Source: CAXRDE01 sp964229355 (GTDB lineage: Bacteria > Cyanobacteriota > Sericytochromatia > UBA7694). Taken from it: a stretch of 64,000 bases of DNA. Below the pieces are notes generated by a model. The model did no database searches. It had not been told where the DNA came from and saw only the letters and a program-made list of their open reading frames with translations. Made by a program: the position numbers and the translations under genes. Positions within the stretch are counted from its first letter, which is position 1, and the number at the start of each line of letters is the position of its first letter. Shown here piece after piece: positions 26,196 through 33,364 of this stretch. The stretch is taken from positions 89,379 to 153,378 of the forward strand of contig CAXRDE010000002.1 in NCBI GenBank assembly GCA_964229355.1, in the 5' to 3' direction.

Positions 26196-28022
26196 TTATT
26201 GTCTCCCACTCATTGCAATTACGGCAGCCAGTAGTTTGTTCAGGCTGAAGTCAGCGCTGTTTTCACCAAAGACGACGAGGGTTCCCATTTCCAGGGTTGA
26301 AAGTACGGTGTATCCCATATCTGTTTCGATAACAATACGACGCATACCTCCCCGTTGCATTTGTTTCACTTGTGCATCTAAGTTTAAGTAAATTGAAGAG
26401 GTTAAGGCGCCGACGATTTCTTTATCCACATCATCAGGCATGGTGGTGGCAATGACTAAACCATCGTTGCCCACAATCAAGGTGCCCATAACACCGGGTA
26501 CGTCAGTGACTTCTTTGAGGAGTTCATCAAAAGATTGCCCCTGAGCCGCAAGAATGACCTGGGTGGTGGTTAATCCTTTCGAACCCAGTTTCTCAGCGCG
26601 ACGAATAATGTCTTCCAGGGTGCTTTGGTCCACTAACATTTTGCCCATAGGGGCTAAGCCCTCTTTGGGGGCTTCTGTTTTTTCAGGGGCAGGGGCACTG
26701 GCGTTTTCAAGCTTAAAGCTTGATAAGAAGTCTGAACCAATGCTGTCGGTTGAGAAGGCTGCGGGTGCAGGTTCCGGGGTTCCCCCCAGATCTTCAAAAC
26801 TCATATTTTCAATATCACCCAGTGGACTGGCCGCAGGGGCGGGCGTGTCGCCAAACAGATCATCGAGGGCATTGTCGAGTTTATTGGAGTCGAACATGCT
26901 TTTATTCGCGGCAGGTGCTGGAGCGGGAACCGCCGCAGCAGGGGCGGGGGCAGGGGCTGCCGCAGGGGCATCGCCAAACAGATCGTCGAGAGCGTTGTCG
27001 AGTTTGTTGGCATCAAAACCGCCGTCTGCTGAGGCGGCAGGGCTTGGTGTGGATCCAACTTCACCCGCGGGATCTTCTCCAAACAGGTTGTCCAATTCAG
27101 AATCGAGTTGGTTGGCATCAAAAAGGCCACCCCCTTCTGCTGCAGGAGCTGGAGCGGGTGCCGGGGCTGGAGCAGGTGCTGCGACGGGCGCCGGAGCGGG
27201 GGCGGGAGCATCGCCGAACAGATCGTCGAGCGCATTGTCTAACTGGTTCGCGTCAAACATGCTGTCTGCCGCAGGCGCAGGTGCTGCAGCGGGGGCTGGA
27301 GCAGGTGCAGGTGCGGCGGGCTCGCCGAATAAATCATCTAAAGCGCTGTCCAATTGATTGGCGTCGAACATGCTGTCTCCAGATGCAGGAGCTGCCGCAG
27401 GCGCAGGAGCGGGCGCTGCGGGCGCATCACCAAACAGATCGCCGAGGGCGTTGTCAAGCTGATTCGCGTCAAAGAGACCCGCATCGGCGGCCGGCGCCGG
27501 GGCTGGCGCAGGGCTTGACGTGGGTTTGTCATCGAGCAAAGAATCCAGGGCGTTATTGAGTGCACTGGAGTCGAAAGAAGCGTCCGCTGCAGGTGGGGGA
27601 GCAGCAGCTTTCGGCGCAGCGGGTGGAGGGGTAAAGGCTGCGGGAGCTGGAGCTGCGGGGCGGCCAGGAGCAGCAGGGGCTGGAGGTGGTGTGAAAGCCG
27701 CAGGTGGTGGGGTTAGCGGTTTTTTAGCGGAAATGGGAGAAGGAGCCTTCTTGATGGGAGAAGGACTGGCTTTGCCGCTGGTTTTTTTCTGTGGTGCGCT
27801 TTTGCCGCCTTTGCCTTTGAGCATGACGATGGTCGCGGCGACCACAAGTACCAAAACCACAGCGATGACAGCAATGAGTCCCATAGAGACTCCGCCTGCT
27901 GCCGCAGCGGGTGCAGCAGCGTCAGTAGCTGCCTGTGATTTGATTAATGGAAACAGAATCAGGCAGAGCCCGAGCATCCATTCTTTCAAGCCTTTTTGCT
28001 GAGGCTTCACCCCTCTTTGCAT
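26196..28022 (-). CDS. Membrane-anchored roadblock protein with acidic motif repeats
   Basis: A 608-residue protein with a novel layout. A signal-like hydrophobic stretch (about 14-30) and a transmembrane helix (about 46-67) are followed by a Lys/Ala/Pro linker. Then come seven repeats of an acidic motif, consensus FDANQLDNALDDLFGD, set in Ala/Pro spacers (about residues 149-392). A C-terminal roadblock/LC7 domain follows (about 497-608). I start it at the ATG 28022, which has AAAGGAGC upstream; the open frame extends 33 codons further but without a signal. The repeats look like short linear docking sites. It heads the pilus motor genes under an extended -10 promoter. No annotated family covers the whole protein, to my knowledge. 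Confidence 0.82.
   Translation of the reverse strand: MQRGVKPQQKGLKEWMLGLCLILFPLIKSQAATDAAAPAAAAGGVSMGLIAVIAVVLVLVVAATIVMLKGKGGKSAPQKKTSGKASPSPIKKAPSPISAKKPLTPPPAAFTPPPAPAAPGRPAAPAPAAFTPPPAAPKAAAPPPAADASFDSSALNNALDSLLDDKPTSSPAPAPAPAADAGLFDANQLDNALGDLFGDAPAAPAPAPAAAPASGDSMFDANQLDSALDDLFGEPAAPAPAPAPAAAPAPAADSMFDANQLDNALDDLFGDAPAPAPAPVAAPAPAPAPAPAPAAEGGGLFDANQLDSELDNLFGEDPAGEVGSTPSPAASADGGFDANKLDNALDDLFGDAPAAAPAPAPAAAVPAPAPAANKSMFDSNKLDNALDDLFGDTPAPAASPLGDIENMSFEDLGGTPEPAPAAFSTDSIGSDFLSSFKLENASAPAPEKTEAPKEGLAPMGKMLVDQSTLEDIIRRAEKLGSKGLTTTQVILAAQGQSFDELLKEVTDVPGVMGTLIVGNDGLVIATTMPDDVDKEIVGALTSSIYLNLDAQVKQMQRGGMRRIVIETDMGYTVLSTLEMGTLVVFGENSADFSLNKLLAAVIAMSGRQ
26847..27578 (-). repeat. Seven in-frame acidic motif repeats
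   Basis: The coding region contains seven copies of a 16-residue motif with core LDNALDDLFGD, separated by Ala/Pro spacers of about 15-30 residues. The first copy is divergent (FDSSALNNALDSLLDD). The DNA copies are similar but not identical, and spacing varies, so the repeat is selected as protein rather than as DNA. Confidence 0.8.
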
Positions 28023-28109
28023 AGTAGGAGCTCCTTTTGTGTTCATAATTTTGTTTTCACTTGTACGTTGTTTAACCCATAGTTGGACAGGTGATTTAGA
28101 GTTCAAGAA

Positions 28110-28118
28110 ATTATAGCA
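28110..28118 (-). promoter_or_regulatory. Extended -10 promoter of the roadblock-pilus operon
   Basis: On the minus strand TGC-TATAAT, a perfect extended -10. Transcription would start near 28103, about 80 bases before the ATG at 28022. No clear -35 is needed for this type. Confidence 0.6.
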
Positions 28119-28122
28119 CATC

Positions 28123-29070
28123 TCAAATCACCCAACTGCGCAATCTGGCACTGCACCAGTCGACGAGCATCACCAATACGATCAGAATGAGCACAATGGT
28201 GGAAGCCTCTTGATACTGAAACGTTCGGAAAGAGGTGTTGAGTAAGTGTCCAATGCCTCCAGCACCAATTAAGCCGAGTACTGAAGCGGCGCGAATATTG
28301 GTCTCAAAACGATAAAGGGTAAAGGAAATTAAATCGGGCAACATTTGTGGCAGCACGGCAAAAGAAAGGGTCTGGTAATAATTGGCTCCGGTGGCGCGAA
28401 TGGCTTCGACCACGCCGCCATCGATATTCTCAATAGACTCAGACAGCAGTTTTGTAAGGACTGTCATGGTATGCACCGCCAACGCCAGGGTGCCCGCAAA
28501 GGGGCCCAGTCCCACGGCAGAAACAAAAACCAGGCCCAGGGCGAGGTCGGGTACCGTGCGCAACAGGTTAATAACAAAGCGAATGCTTTGGTAAATGGCC
28601 GGGTGTGGCGACGTATTGCTGGCGGCTAAAAAAGCGAGGGGAAAGGCAACGATCAGAGCCAGGACGGTCCCTGTCAGTGCCATTTGAATGGTTTGTATGG
28701 TGGCTCCCACAATGGTGTTGGGGAAGGTGTTATTCCACCAGCGGCGTTTCTGTTTGCTTTTTTCGGCGTCGAGGGGTAGGGGAAGCAAAAGTTCACCGGG
28801 GCTTAGCCCCTCTGGAACAGAATAAGACTCGATGGTACGAACCCGAGTAAAGTCCGGGGGAAACATGCGCTTGACGGTGGCCGCAATTTTGGGGGACTCA
28901 ATGACAAGTTCCTGAAATTTAAAATTGGCTCCTTCAAAAGCCCAGAGCAGGGTCAAAATGGCAAGCACAAGAAAAAACCACTTGCGCTTTCCCTTGTGTG
29001 GCGCAGGTGGGGCCTGTTTGAGAACCTCTTCGCGCAGTTCTCCGGTGCGCTTCCAGTTGTTTTGATTCAT
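28123..29070 (-). CDS. phnE: Phosphonate-type ABC transporter permease
   Basis: A 315-residue permease of the PhnE/PtxC family with about six membrane helices. The cytoplasmic coupling loop is visible as EAIRATGANYYQTLSFAVLPQ (about 235-255). The long periplasmic stretch after the first helix (about 50-110) is typical of this group. It overlaps phnC by four bases and is the last gene of phnD-phnC-phnE. Likely cargo is phosphonate, phosphite or another phosphorus oxyanion. No C-P lyase or phosphite dehydrogenase gene accompanies it. Confidence 0.88.
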   Translation of the reverse strand: MNQNNWKRTGELREEVLKQAPPAPHKGKRKWFFLVLAILTLLWAFEGANFKFQELVIESPKIAATVKRMFPPDFTRVRTIESYSVPEGLSPGELLLPLPLDAEKSKQKRRWWNNTFPNTIVGATIQTIQMALTGTVLALIVAFPLAFLAASNTSPHPAIYQSIRFVINLLRTVPDLALGLVFVSAVGLGPFAGTLALAVHTMTVLTKLLSESIENIDGGVVEAIRATGANYYQTLSFAVLPQMLPDLISFTLYRFETNIRAASVLGLIGAGGIGHLLNTSFRTFQYQEASTIVLILIVLVMLVDWCSARLRSWVI

Positions 29071-29864
29071 GACTTGGCCTGTTGATAGCGTTGATAAATC
29101 GCGTTAACCACGTCTGCACTCAGGTGCTCGGGGCGATTGTCAAAGGCCACCTCACCTTCTGCCAGACCAATAATGCGATCAGAGTATTTTCGGGTCATTT
29201 CGAGGGTGTGTAAGCTCACAATGGTACTGATGCCATCCTCACGGGCCACCCGTTGCAAGATGTCCAAGACGGTTTCTGAGAGTTTGGGGTCAAGACTGGC
29301 GACGGGCTCGTCCGCAAGAATCAAGCGGGGTTTTTGCATGAGCGTACGGGCAATGGCCACGCGCTGTTGCTCTCCACCGCTGAGGGCATCAGCCCGTTTG
29401 TAAGCATGGCTGAGCATGCCCACGCGCTCTAAATTAATGAGTGCGGCTTCTTTATCTTCTTGACTAAAGCGCCGTAACGTACTGCTAAAGGTGCCCGTAT
29501 AACCGAGTTTTCCCGAGAGCACGTTGTCAATGACCGAAAGGCGCTTCACAATGTTGAACTGTTGAAAGATCATACCGGTTTTGCGACGCCAGCGCCGCAG
29601 TGATTTACCTTTAAGGGTATTGATGTCCACCACCTTATCGGAGTTTGTATCCAAAAAAATGGCTTCGGGGACACGTATCTCACCGCCACTGGCATCTACC
29701 AGGCGGTTAATGCAGCGTAAAAACGTCGATTTGCCGGCACCGCTGAGTCCAATGAGACCAATAAACTGTCCCTCTAAAATCTCCAGATTGATACCTTTTA
29801 AAATGATCCGTTGATCGCTATAGCTTTTTTGCAGGTTACGAATATCTAAAATGGGCGGGCTCAT
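29067..29864 (-). CDS. phnC: Phosphonate-type ABC transporter ATPase
   Basis: A 265-residue ATP-binding subunit. Walker A is GLSGAGKST (39-47), the signature is LSGGEQQRVAIARTL, and Walker B is LILADEPVASLD. The PhnC-type loop with SLRRWRRKTGMIFQQFNIVKRLSV is present. It powers uptake by PhnE and PhnD. It overlaps both neighbours by four bases (ATGA), so the three proteins are translationally coupled. Confidence 0.92.
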   Translation of the reverse strand: MSPPILDIRNLQKSYSDQRIILKGINLEILEGQFIGLIGLSGAGKSTFLRCINRLVDASGGEIRVPEAIFLDTNSDKVVDINTLKGKSLRRWRRKTGMIFQQFNIVKRLSVIDNVLSGKLGYTGTFSSTLRRFSQEDKEAALINLERVGMLSHAYKRADALSGGEQQRVAIARTLMQKPRLILADEPVASLDPKLSETVLDILQRVAREDGISTIVSLHTLEMTRKYSDRIIGLAEGEVAFDNRPEHLSADVVNAIYQRYQQAKS

Positions 29865-30784
29865 GGCTGCTCTTTCGCTTTCAATTGAATACCAGATAGT
29901 TCAAAGGCTTCACGAATACCCTGGTAATCGGTATCGTTGGCTTCTACAAAGCGTTCAATGCGGTAGAGGTCGTAAAGCTGTTTTTTGCCCGCTTCGGTGG
30001 TGTGCAGGTTTAAGAAAAACTGCTGCATTTTTTTGACCACGTCTTCGGGTAAGGTTTTGCTCACGCACAGATTGTCTGAAGGAATGGGTTCAGACACTTG
30101 TATGACTTCAAGTTCTGCAATTTGCTCGGGTTTTAAGATGTGCTGCCAGGCGGCGTCTTGACCCGCCTTGTCGTTGGCATAGGTGGCTCCTGCGGCGACC
30201 TTTTTATTGTAGACCGCCAGGACGGTAGCGTCGTGACCGCCCGAAAACAAAACGTTCTCAAAGTCAGTTTGCGGATCGATACCCGCTGCTTTGAACATTT
30301 TTAAAGGAAAAATATAACCCGCTGTCGATAAATTGTCACCAAAAGCCATGCTTTTACCCTTGAGGTCAGCAAGGGACTTAATCTGACTGTCTTTGCGGGC
30401 GAAAATAACCGAGTAATAATAAGGCACTTCACCCCGTTGGGTGCGTAAGATGACTTTGACACCCGCTTCCTGGGCTGCCATGACGTAAGAGGCGGGGGTT
30501 AAGAACGCTGCATCCAAACTTCCGTTTCGGAAGGCCTCCACAAGCCCCGTGTAGTCGGTGGCGAGTACGGCCTGAACTTCTCGCCCCAGATCTGCTGATA
30601 GCGATTCCACAAGGGGTTGCGCGTTGCGCTGAATCTCGGCGGTGTTTTCAGAAGGAATGAATCCCAGGCGCAGGGGCGTATTTTTAGAGGCTTCCTGATC
30701 TGTGTTGGTCTCAGCCGCGTTTTGGGGACAGGCGCTGAGCAGAAGCATCAATGCAGCGCACCACCAGAAAAGCAATTTTTTCAC
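29861..30784 (-). CDS. phnD: Phosphonate-type ABC transporter binding lipoprotein
   Basis: A 307-residue substrate-binding protein with a lipoprotein signal ending in LLSAC (C19), so it is tethered to the membrane. The mature part has the PhnD/SsuA-type fold, with RLGFIPSENTAEIQRNAQPLV near the start and DLKGKSMAFGDNLSTAGY in the middle, where the ligand usually sits. Binding-protein families of this type take phosphonates, phosphite or phosphate-like anions; which one cannot be told here. It is the first gene of the phnDCE operon. Confidence 0.88.
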   Translation of the reverse strand: MKKLLFWWCAALMLLLSACPQNAAETNTDQEASKNTPLRLGFIPSENTAEIQRNAQPLVESLSADLGREVQAVLATDYTGLVEAFRNGSLDAAFLTPASYVMAAQEAGVKVILRTQRGEVPYYYSVIFARKDSQIKSLADLKGKSMAFGDNLSTAGYIFPLKMFKAAGIDPQTDFENVLFSGGHDATVLAVYNKKVAAGATYANDKAGQDAAWQHILKPEQIAELEVIQVSEPIPSDNLCVSKTLPEDVVKKMQQFFLNLHTTEAGKKQLYDLYRIERFVEANDTDYQGIREAFELSGIQLKAKEQP

Positions 30785-30916
30785 GTTATCTTAATCCTTA
30801 CAGGCCAGAACCTGATAATTTTGAATCACAGTATAACAGAGTGCTGCTCTGGCTCCGATTACTTTTGGCATATCTTTGTGCTAACGTAAGAGCAATCATG
30901 TCTCACGAGGTAAGCG

Positions 30917-31762
30917 ATGCAAATTGGAAATTATCAAGTACACACCTTAAATACAGGCTTTTTTGCTCTGGACGGAGGCGCCATGTTTGGGGTGGTGCCT
31001 AAAAAATTATGGAGCCGTGAGCATCCGGCGGATGAGGAGAATCGCATTCGCATGGCCCTGCGGACCTTATTGCTGAAAAGTGCTGACCGGGTCGTGCTTG
31101 TGGATACGGGCATTGGTAATAAATTTGCTGAAAAGTACCAAAAAATATATGGCATTGATCAGGGCACTCACCCTTTGTTCGATGCCCTGGCTCAGCATGG
31201 GGTGACTCCCGCTGACGTTACCGATGTGGTGTTAACCCATTTGCATTTTGATCACGCTGGTGGCGCGACCCACTACGATAGTGAACAGAACCTGGTGCCC
31301 AGTTTTCCTGGCGCACGGCACTGGATTCAATCGCGCAACTTGGAGTGGGCTTACCATCCCACGGAAAAAGACAGAGCCTCTTATCTACTGGAAAATGTGG
31401 AGCCGATTAAAGCTGCGGGGCTTTTTGAGGTGCGCTCTAGTGCCGGAGAGCTTTTCCCAGGTGTTTCGGCCTGGGTATCTGATGGACATACCATTGGTCA
31501 GCAACTGGTCAAGGTCTCCGATGGCAAAAATACCCTGGTGTTCTGCGCCGATATTATTCCCATGGCGAGCCACTTAAAACTTCCTTATATCATGGGCTAT
31601 GATCTTCAACCCCTGGTGACCTTAGAAGAGAAACGTCGAATTTTAACCCAGGCTGCGTCCGAAGACTGGATTTTGGTCTTTGAACATGACCCTGACATTG
31701 CGGCCTGTCGTATTTACCAGGATGAAAAGGGCTTTGGGGTGCGCGAAAGCCTTAATTTTTAA
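30917..31762 (+). CDS. Metallo-beta-lactamase-fold hydrolase
   Basis: A 281-residue zinc hydrolase. The metal-binding motif HLHFDH (H108, H110, D112, H113) is intact, with further ligands expected in GARHWIQ, DGHTIGQ and FEHDPD. The short N-terminal sheet and the GGAMFGVVPKKLW segment match the quorum-quenching/phosphodiesterase-like group that contains many enzymes of unknown substrate. GAGG lies 8 bases before the ATG. It runs toward the convergent gene ending at 31771. Lactonase activity is possible but unproven. Confidence 0.85.
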   Translation: MQIGNYQVHTLNTGFFALDGGAMFGVVPKKLWSREHPADEENRIRMALRTLLLKSADRVVLVDTGIGNKFAEKYQKIYGIDQGTHPLFDALAQHGVTPADVTDVVLTHLHFDHAGGATHYDSEQNLVPSFPGARHWIQSRNLEWAYHPTEKDRASYLLENVEPIKAAGLFEVRSSAGELFPGVSAWVSDGHTIGQQLVKVSDGKNTLVFCADIIPMASHLKLPYIMGYDLQPLVTLEEKRRILTQAASEDWILVFEHDPDIAACRIYQDEKGFGVRESLNF

Positions 31763-31770
31763 GCCTGTCT

Positions 31771-32229
31771 TTAAGACCGAGAGAGGAGCTGGGCCAGCTT
31801 TTGGCTCCAGGGCGCGATGCGTTCTGTGTGCAAAGCTTGCTCCAGTTCGCCCCGGTAAAGCTGTTCCAGTTGACGCTCAGACAGATGAATTTGCAAAGTA
31901 TCTAAAAAGTTTTGTGCCAGTTCTCGATCTCGACGCTGAATCGTCAGCCAGCAAAAGCCCTGCGCTGCAGCGGGAATATGGCGAAAGGTCATTAAACTTG
32001 GGGCCTGCAGGGTCAGGGTCCCTTTGCCGTGCCAGCGGGTGTGAAGCTGTGCCTTTTGAATGGCCAGGTAGGGAATATGAATGGTGCGAATGCGGGAGCG
32101 AAACAGGCCGGTAAAGCGATCTGCCCACTGGTACTCAATGACCAGAGCTTGTGCTTCCAAACGCGCCAGTCCAAAGGCTTTGCCCAGGGATGTTTTGATG
32201 TGAAAAGGTAAGCTCAGACTGTCTAACAT
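31771..32229 (-). CDS. Conserved small protein of unknown function next to manC
   Basis: A 152-residue protein with no family I recognise. The first hundred residues look beta-rich (IRTIHIPYLAIQKAQLHTRWHGKG-like strands), somewhat like a PH-type domain. The last part is helical and charged. It overlaps the manC stop by one base (TAATG), so it is translationally coupled to mannose-1-phosphate guanylyltransferase and probably works with it or is regulated with it. Confidence 0.65.
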   Translation of the reverse strand: MLDSLSLPFHIKTSLGKAFGLARLEAQALVIEYQWADRFTGLFRSRIRTIHIPYLAIQKAQLHTRWHGKGTLTLQAPSLMTFRHIPAAAQGFCWLTIQRRDRELAQNFLDTLQIHLSERQLEQLYRGELEQALHTERIAPWSQKLAQLLSRS

Positions 32230-33296
32230 TAGAGCAGTTGATCTTTCTTCAGGTTTTCTAAGTGTTTGACGATGTCTCGCACGTCCTGGGAACGCTCCAT
32301 ACTGCTAATGAGCAAAGCGTCAGGCGTGTCCACCACAATGAGGTCTTCAATACCGATGGTGGCGGTAAAGCGATGTGGAGAATAGATGTAGCTATTGTGG
32401 GTGTCAATGGCGTGAACTTCACCCCGTAAGACGTTGCCAAACGGATTTTGGGGACTCATGTGATAAACGCTCTCCCAGGAGCCCACGTCGCTCCAACCAA
32501 AATAGCTTTTAATAACATAGACCCGTTTGGACTTTTCCATAATGCCATGATCAATGGAAAGGGGAGTAAGGGGAGCGTAAAGGGTGCGGAGTACAGATTC
32601 AAAACGCGGGTCTGTGGGGTCCGCGGGCAATTCGCTAAAGGCCTCCATAAGATCTGGTAGGTAGGTGCGGATTTCAGATTGTAAGGTTTTGGCTTGCCAG
32701 ACAAACATGCCTGAGTTCCAGAGGTAGCGCTCAGACTGCACATAGCGACGGGCGGTTTCTAAATCCGGTTTCTCGACGAATTGTTTGACCCGATGGACGC
32801 CTTTGCTTTCAGCGGCATCGGCGTACAAAATATACCCATAGCCTGTTTCTGGGCGGTTGGGTTGAATGCCAAAGGTAATCAGGGCTTCTTTTTCCTGGCA
32901 GTAGCGCACCGCTTGTTCCACAGTCTCTAAAAACAGAGGCGTGTCTTGAATCAGGTGATCCGAAGGCAAGACCAGCATGGTGGCTTCAGGATCCCGTTGG
33001 CATAAGGTGTGGGCTGCTAAAGCAAGACAAGGTGCTGTACTACGGCCCATGGGCTCTTTGAGAATTTGCCAGGGTTCAAGGTCGGGCAATTGCTCTTGTA
33101 ACACACCCACCTGATCTTCACGGGTCACAATGAGCACACGCTCCTGTGGCACCAGAGAGGCAATGCGATCCACGGTTTCTTGAATGAGACTTTGCTCACT
33201 GAAGACGCCTAAATACTGTTTTGGACAATGCTGACGGCTGCGGGGCCAAAAACGTGCACCCACACCTCCGGCAAGAATAACTGCATATAATGACAT
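32229..33296 (-). CDS. manC: Mannose-1-phosphate guanylyltransferase
   Basis: A 355-residue nucleotidyltransferase that makes GDP-mannose from GTP and mannose-1-phosphate. The N-terminal signature AVILAGGVGARFWPRSR (5-21) binds the nucleotide, and FVEKPD near the middle is the sugar-binding lysine motif. The length fits the type II GMP without the C-terminal isomerase domain. GDP-mannose feeds surface glycans and fits with the WecA-like enzyme elsewhere in the window. It is divergent from the S9 peptidase gene, with 68 bases between the starts. Confidence 0.93.
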   Translation of the reverse strand: MSLYAVILAGGVGARFWPRSRQHCPKQYLGVFSEQSLIQETVDRIASLVPQERVLIVTREDQVGVLQEQLPDLEPWQILKEPMGRSTAPCLALAAHTLCQRDPEATMLVLPSDHLIQDTPLFLETVEQAVRYCQEKEALITFGIQPNRPETGYGYILYADAAESKGVHRVKQFVEKPDLETARRYVQSERYLWNSGMFVWQAKTLQSEIRTYLPDLMEAFSELPADPTDPRFESVLRTLYAPLTPLSIDHGIMEKSKRVYVIKSYFGWSDVGSWESVYHMSPQNPFGNVLRGEVHAIDTHNSYIYSPHRFTATIGIEDLIVVDTPDALLISSMERSQDVRDIVKHLENLKKDQLL

Positions 33297-33330
33297 GGGA
33301 TTATTGTATCACGTTGTATGCCGTAACCTT

Positions 33331-33339
33331 TGTTAAAAT
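33331..33339 (+). promoter_or_regulatory. Extended -10 promoter of the S9 peptidase gene
   Basis: TGT-TAAAAT ends at 33339, about 25 bases before the ATG at 33365, with AAGGA between. No good -35 at standard spacing. Confidence 0.5.
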
Positions 33340-33364
33340 ACGAATAAAAAATAAGGATTCTCAT

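Noticed and set aside
26554..27559. Long open frames on the plus strand over the Ala/Pro repeats
   Set aside because: They result from codon bias in the repeat-rich gene on the other strand and have biased, low-complexity translations.
26847..27578. Repeated DNA that might suggest a CRISPR array
   Set aside because: The repeats are in frame, vary in spacing and sequence, and encode a conserved protein motif.
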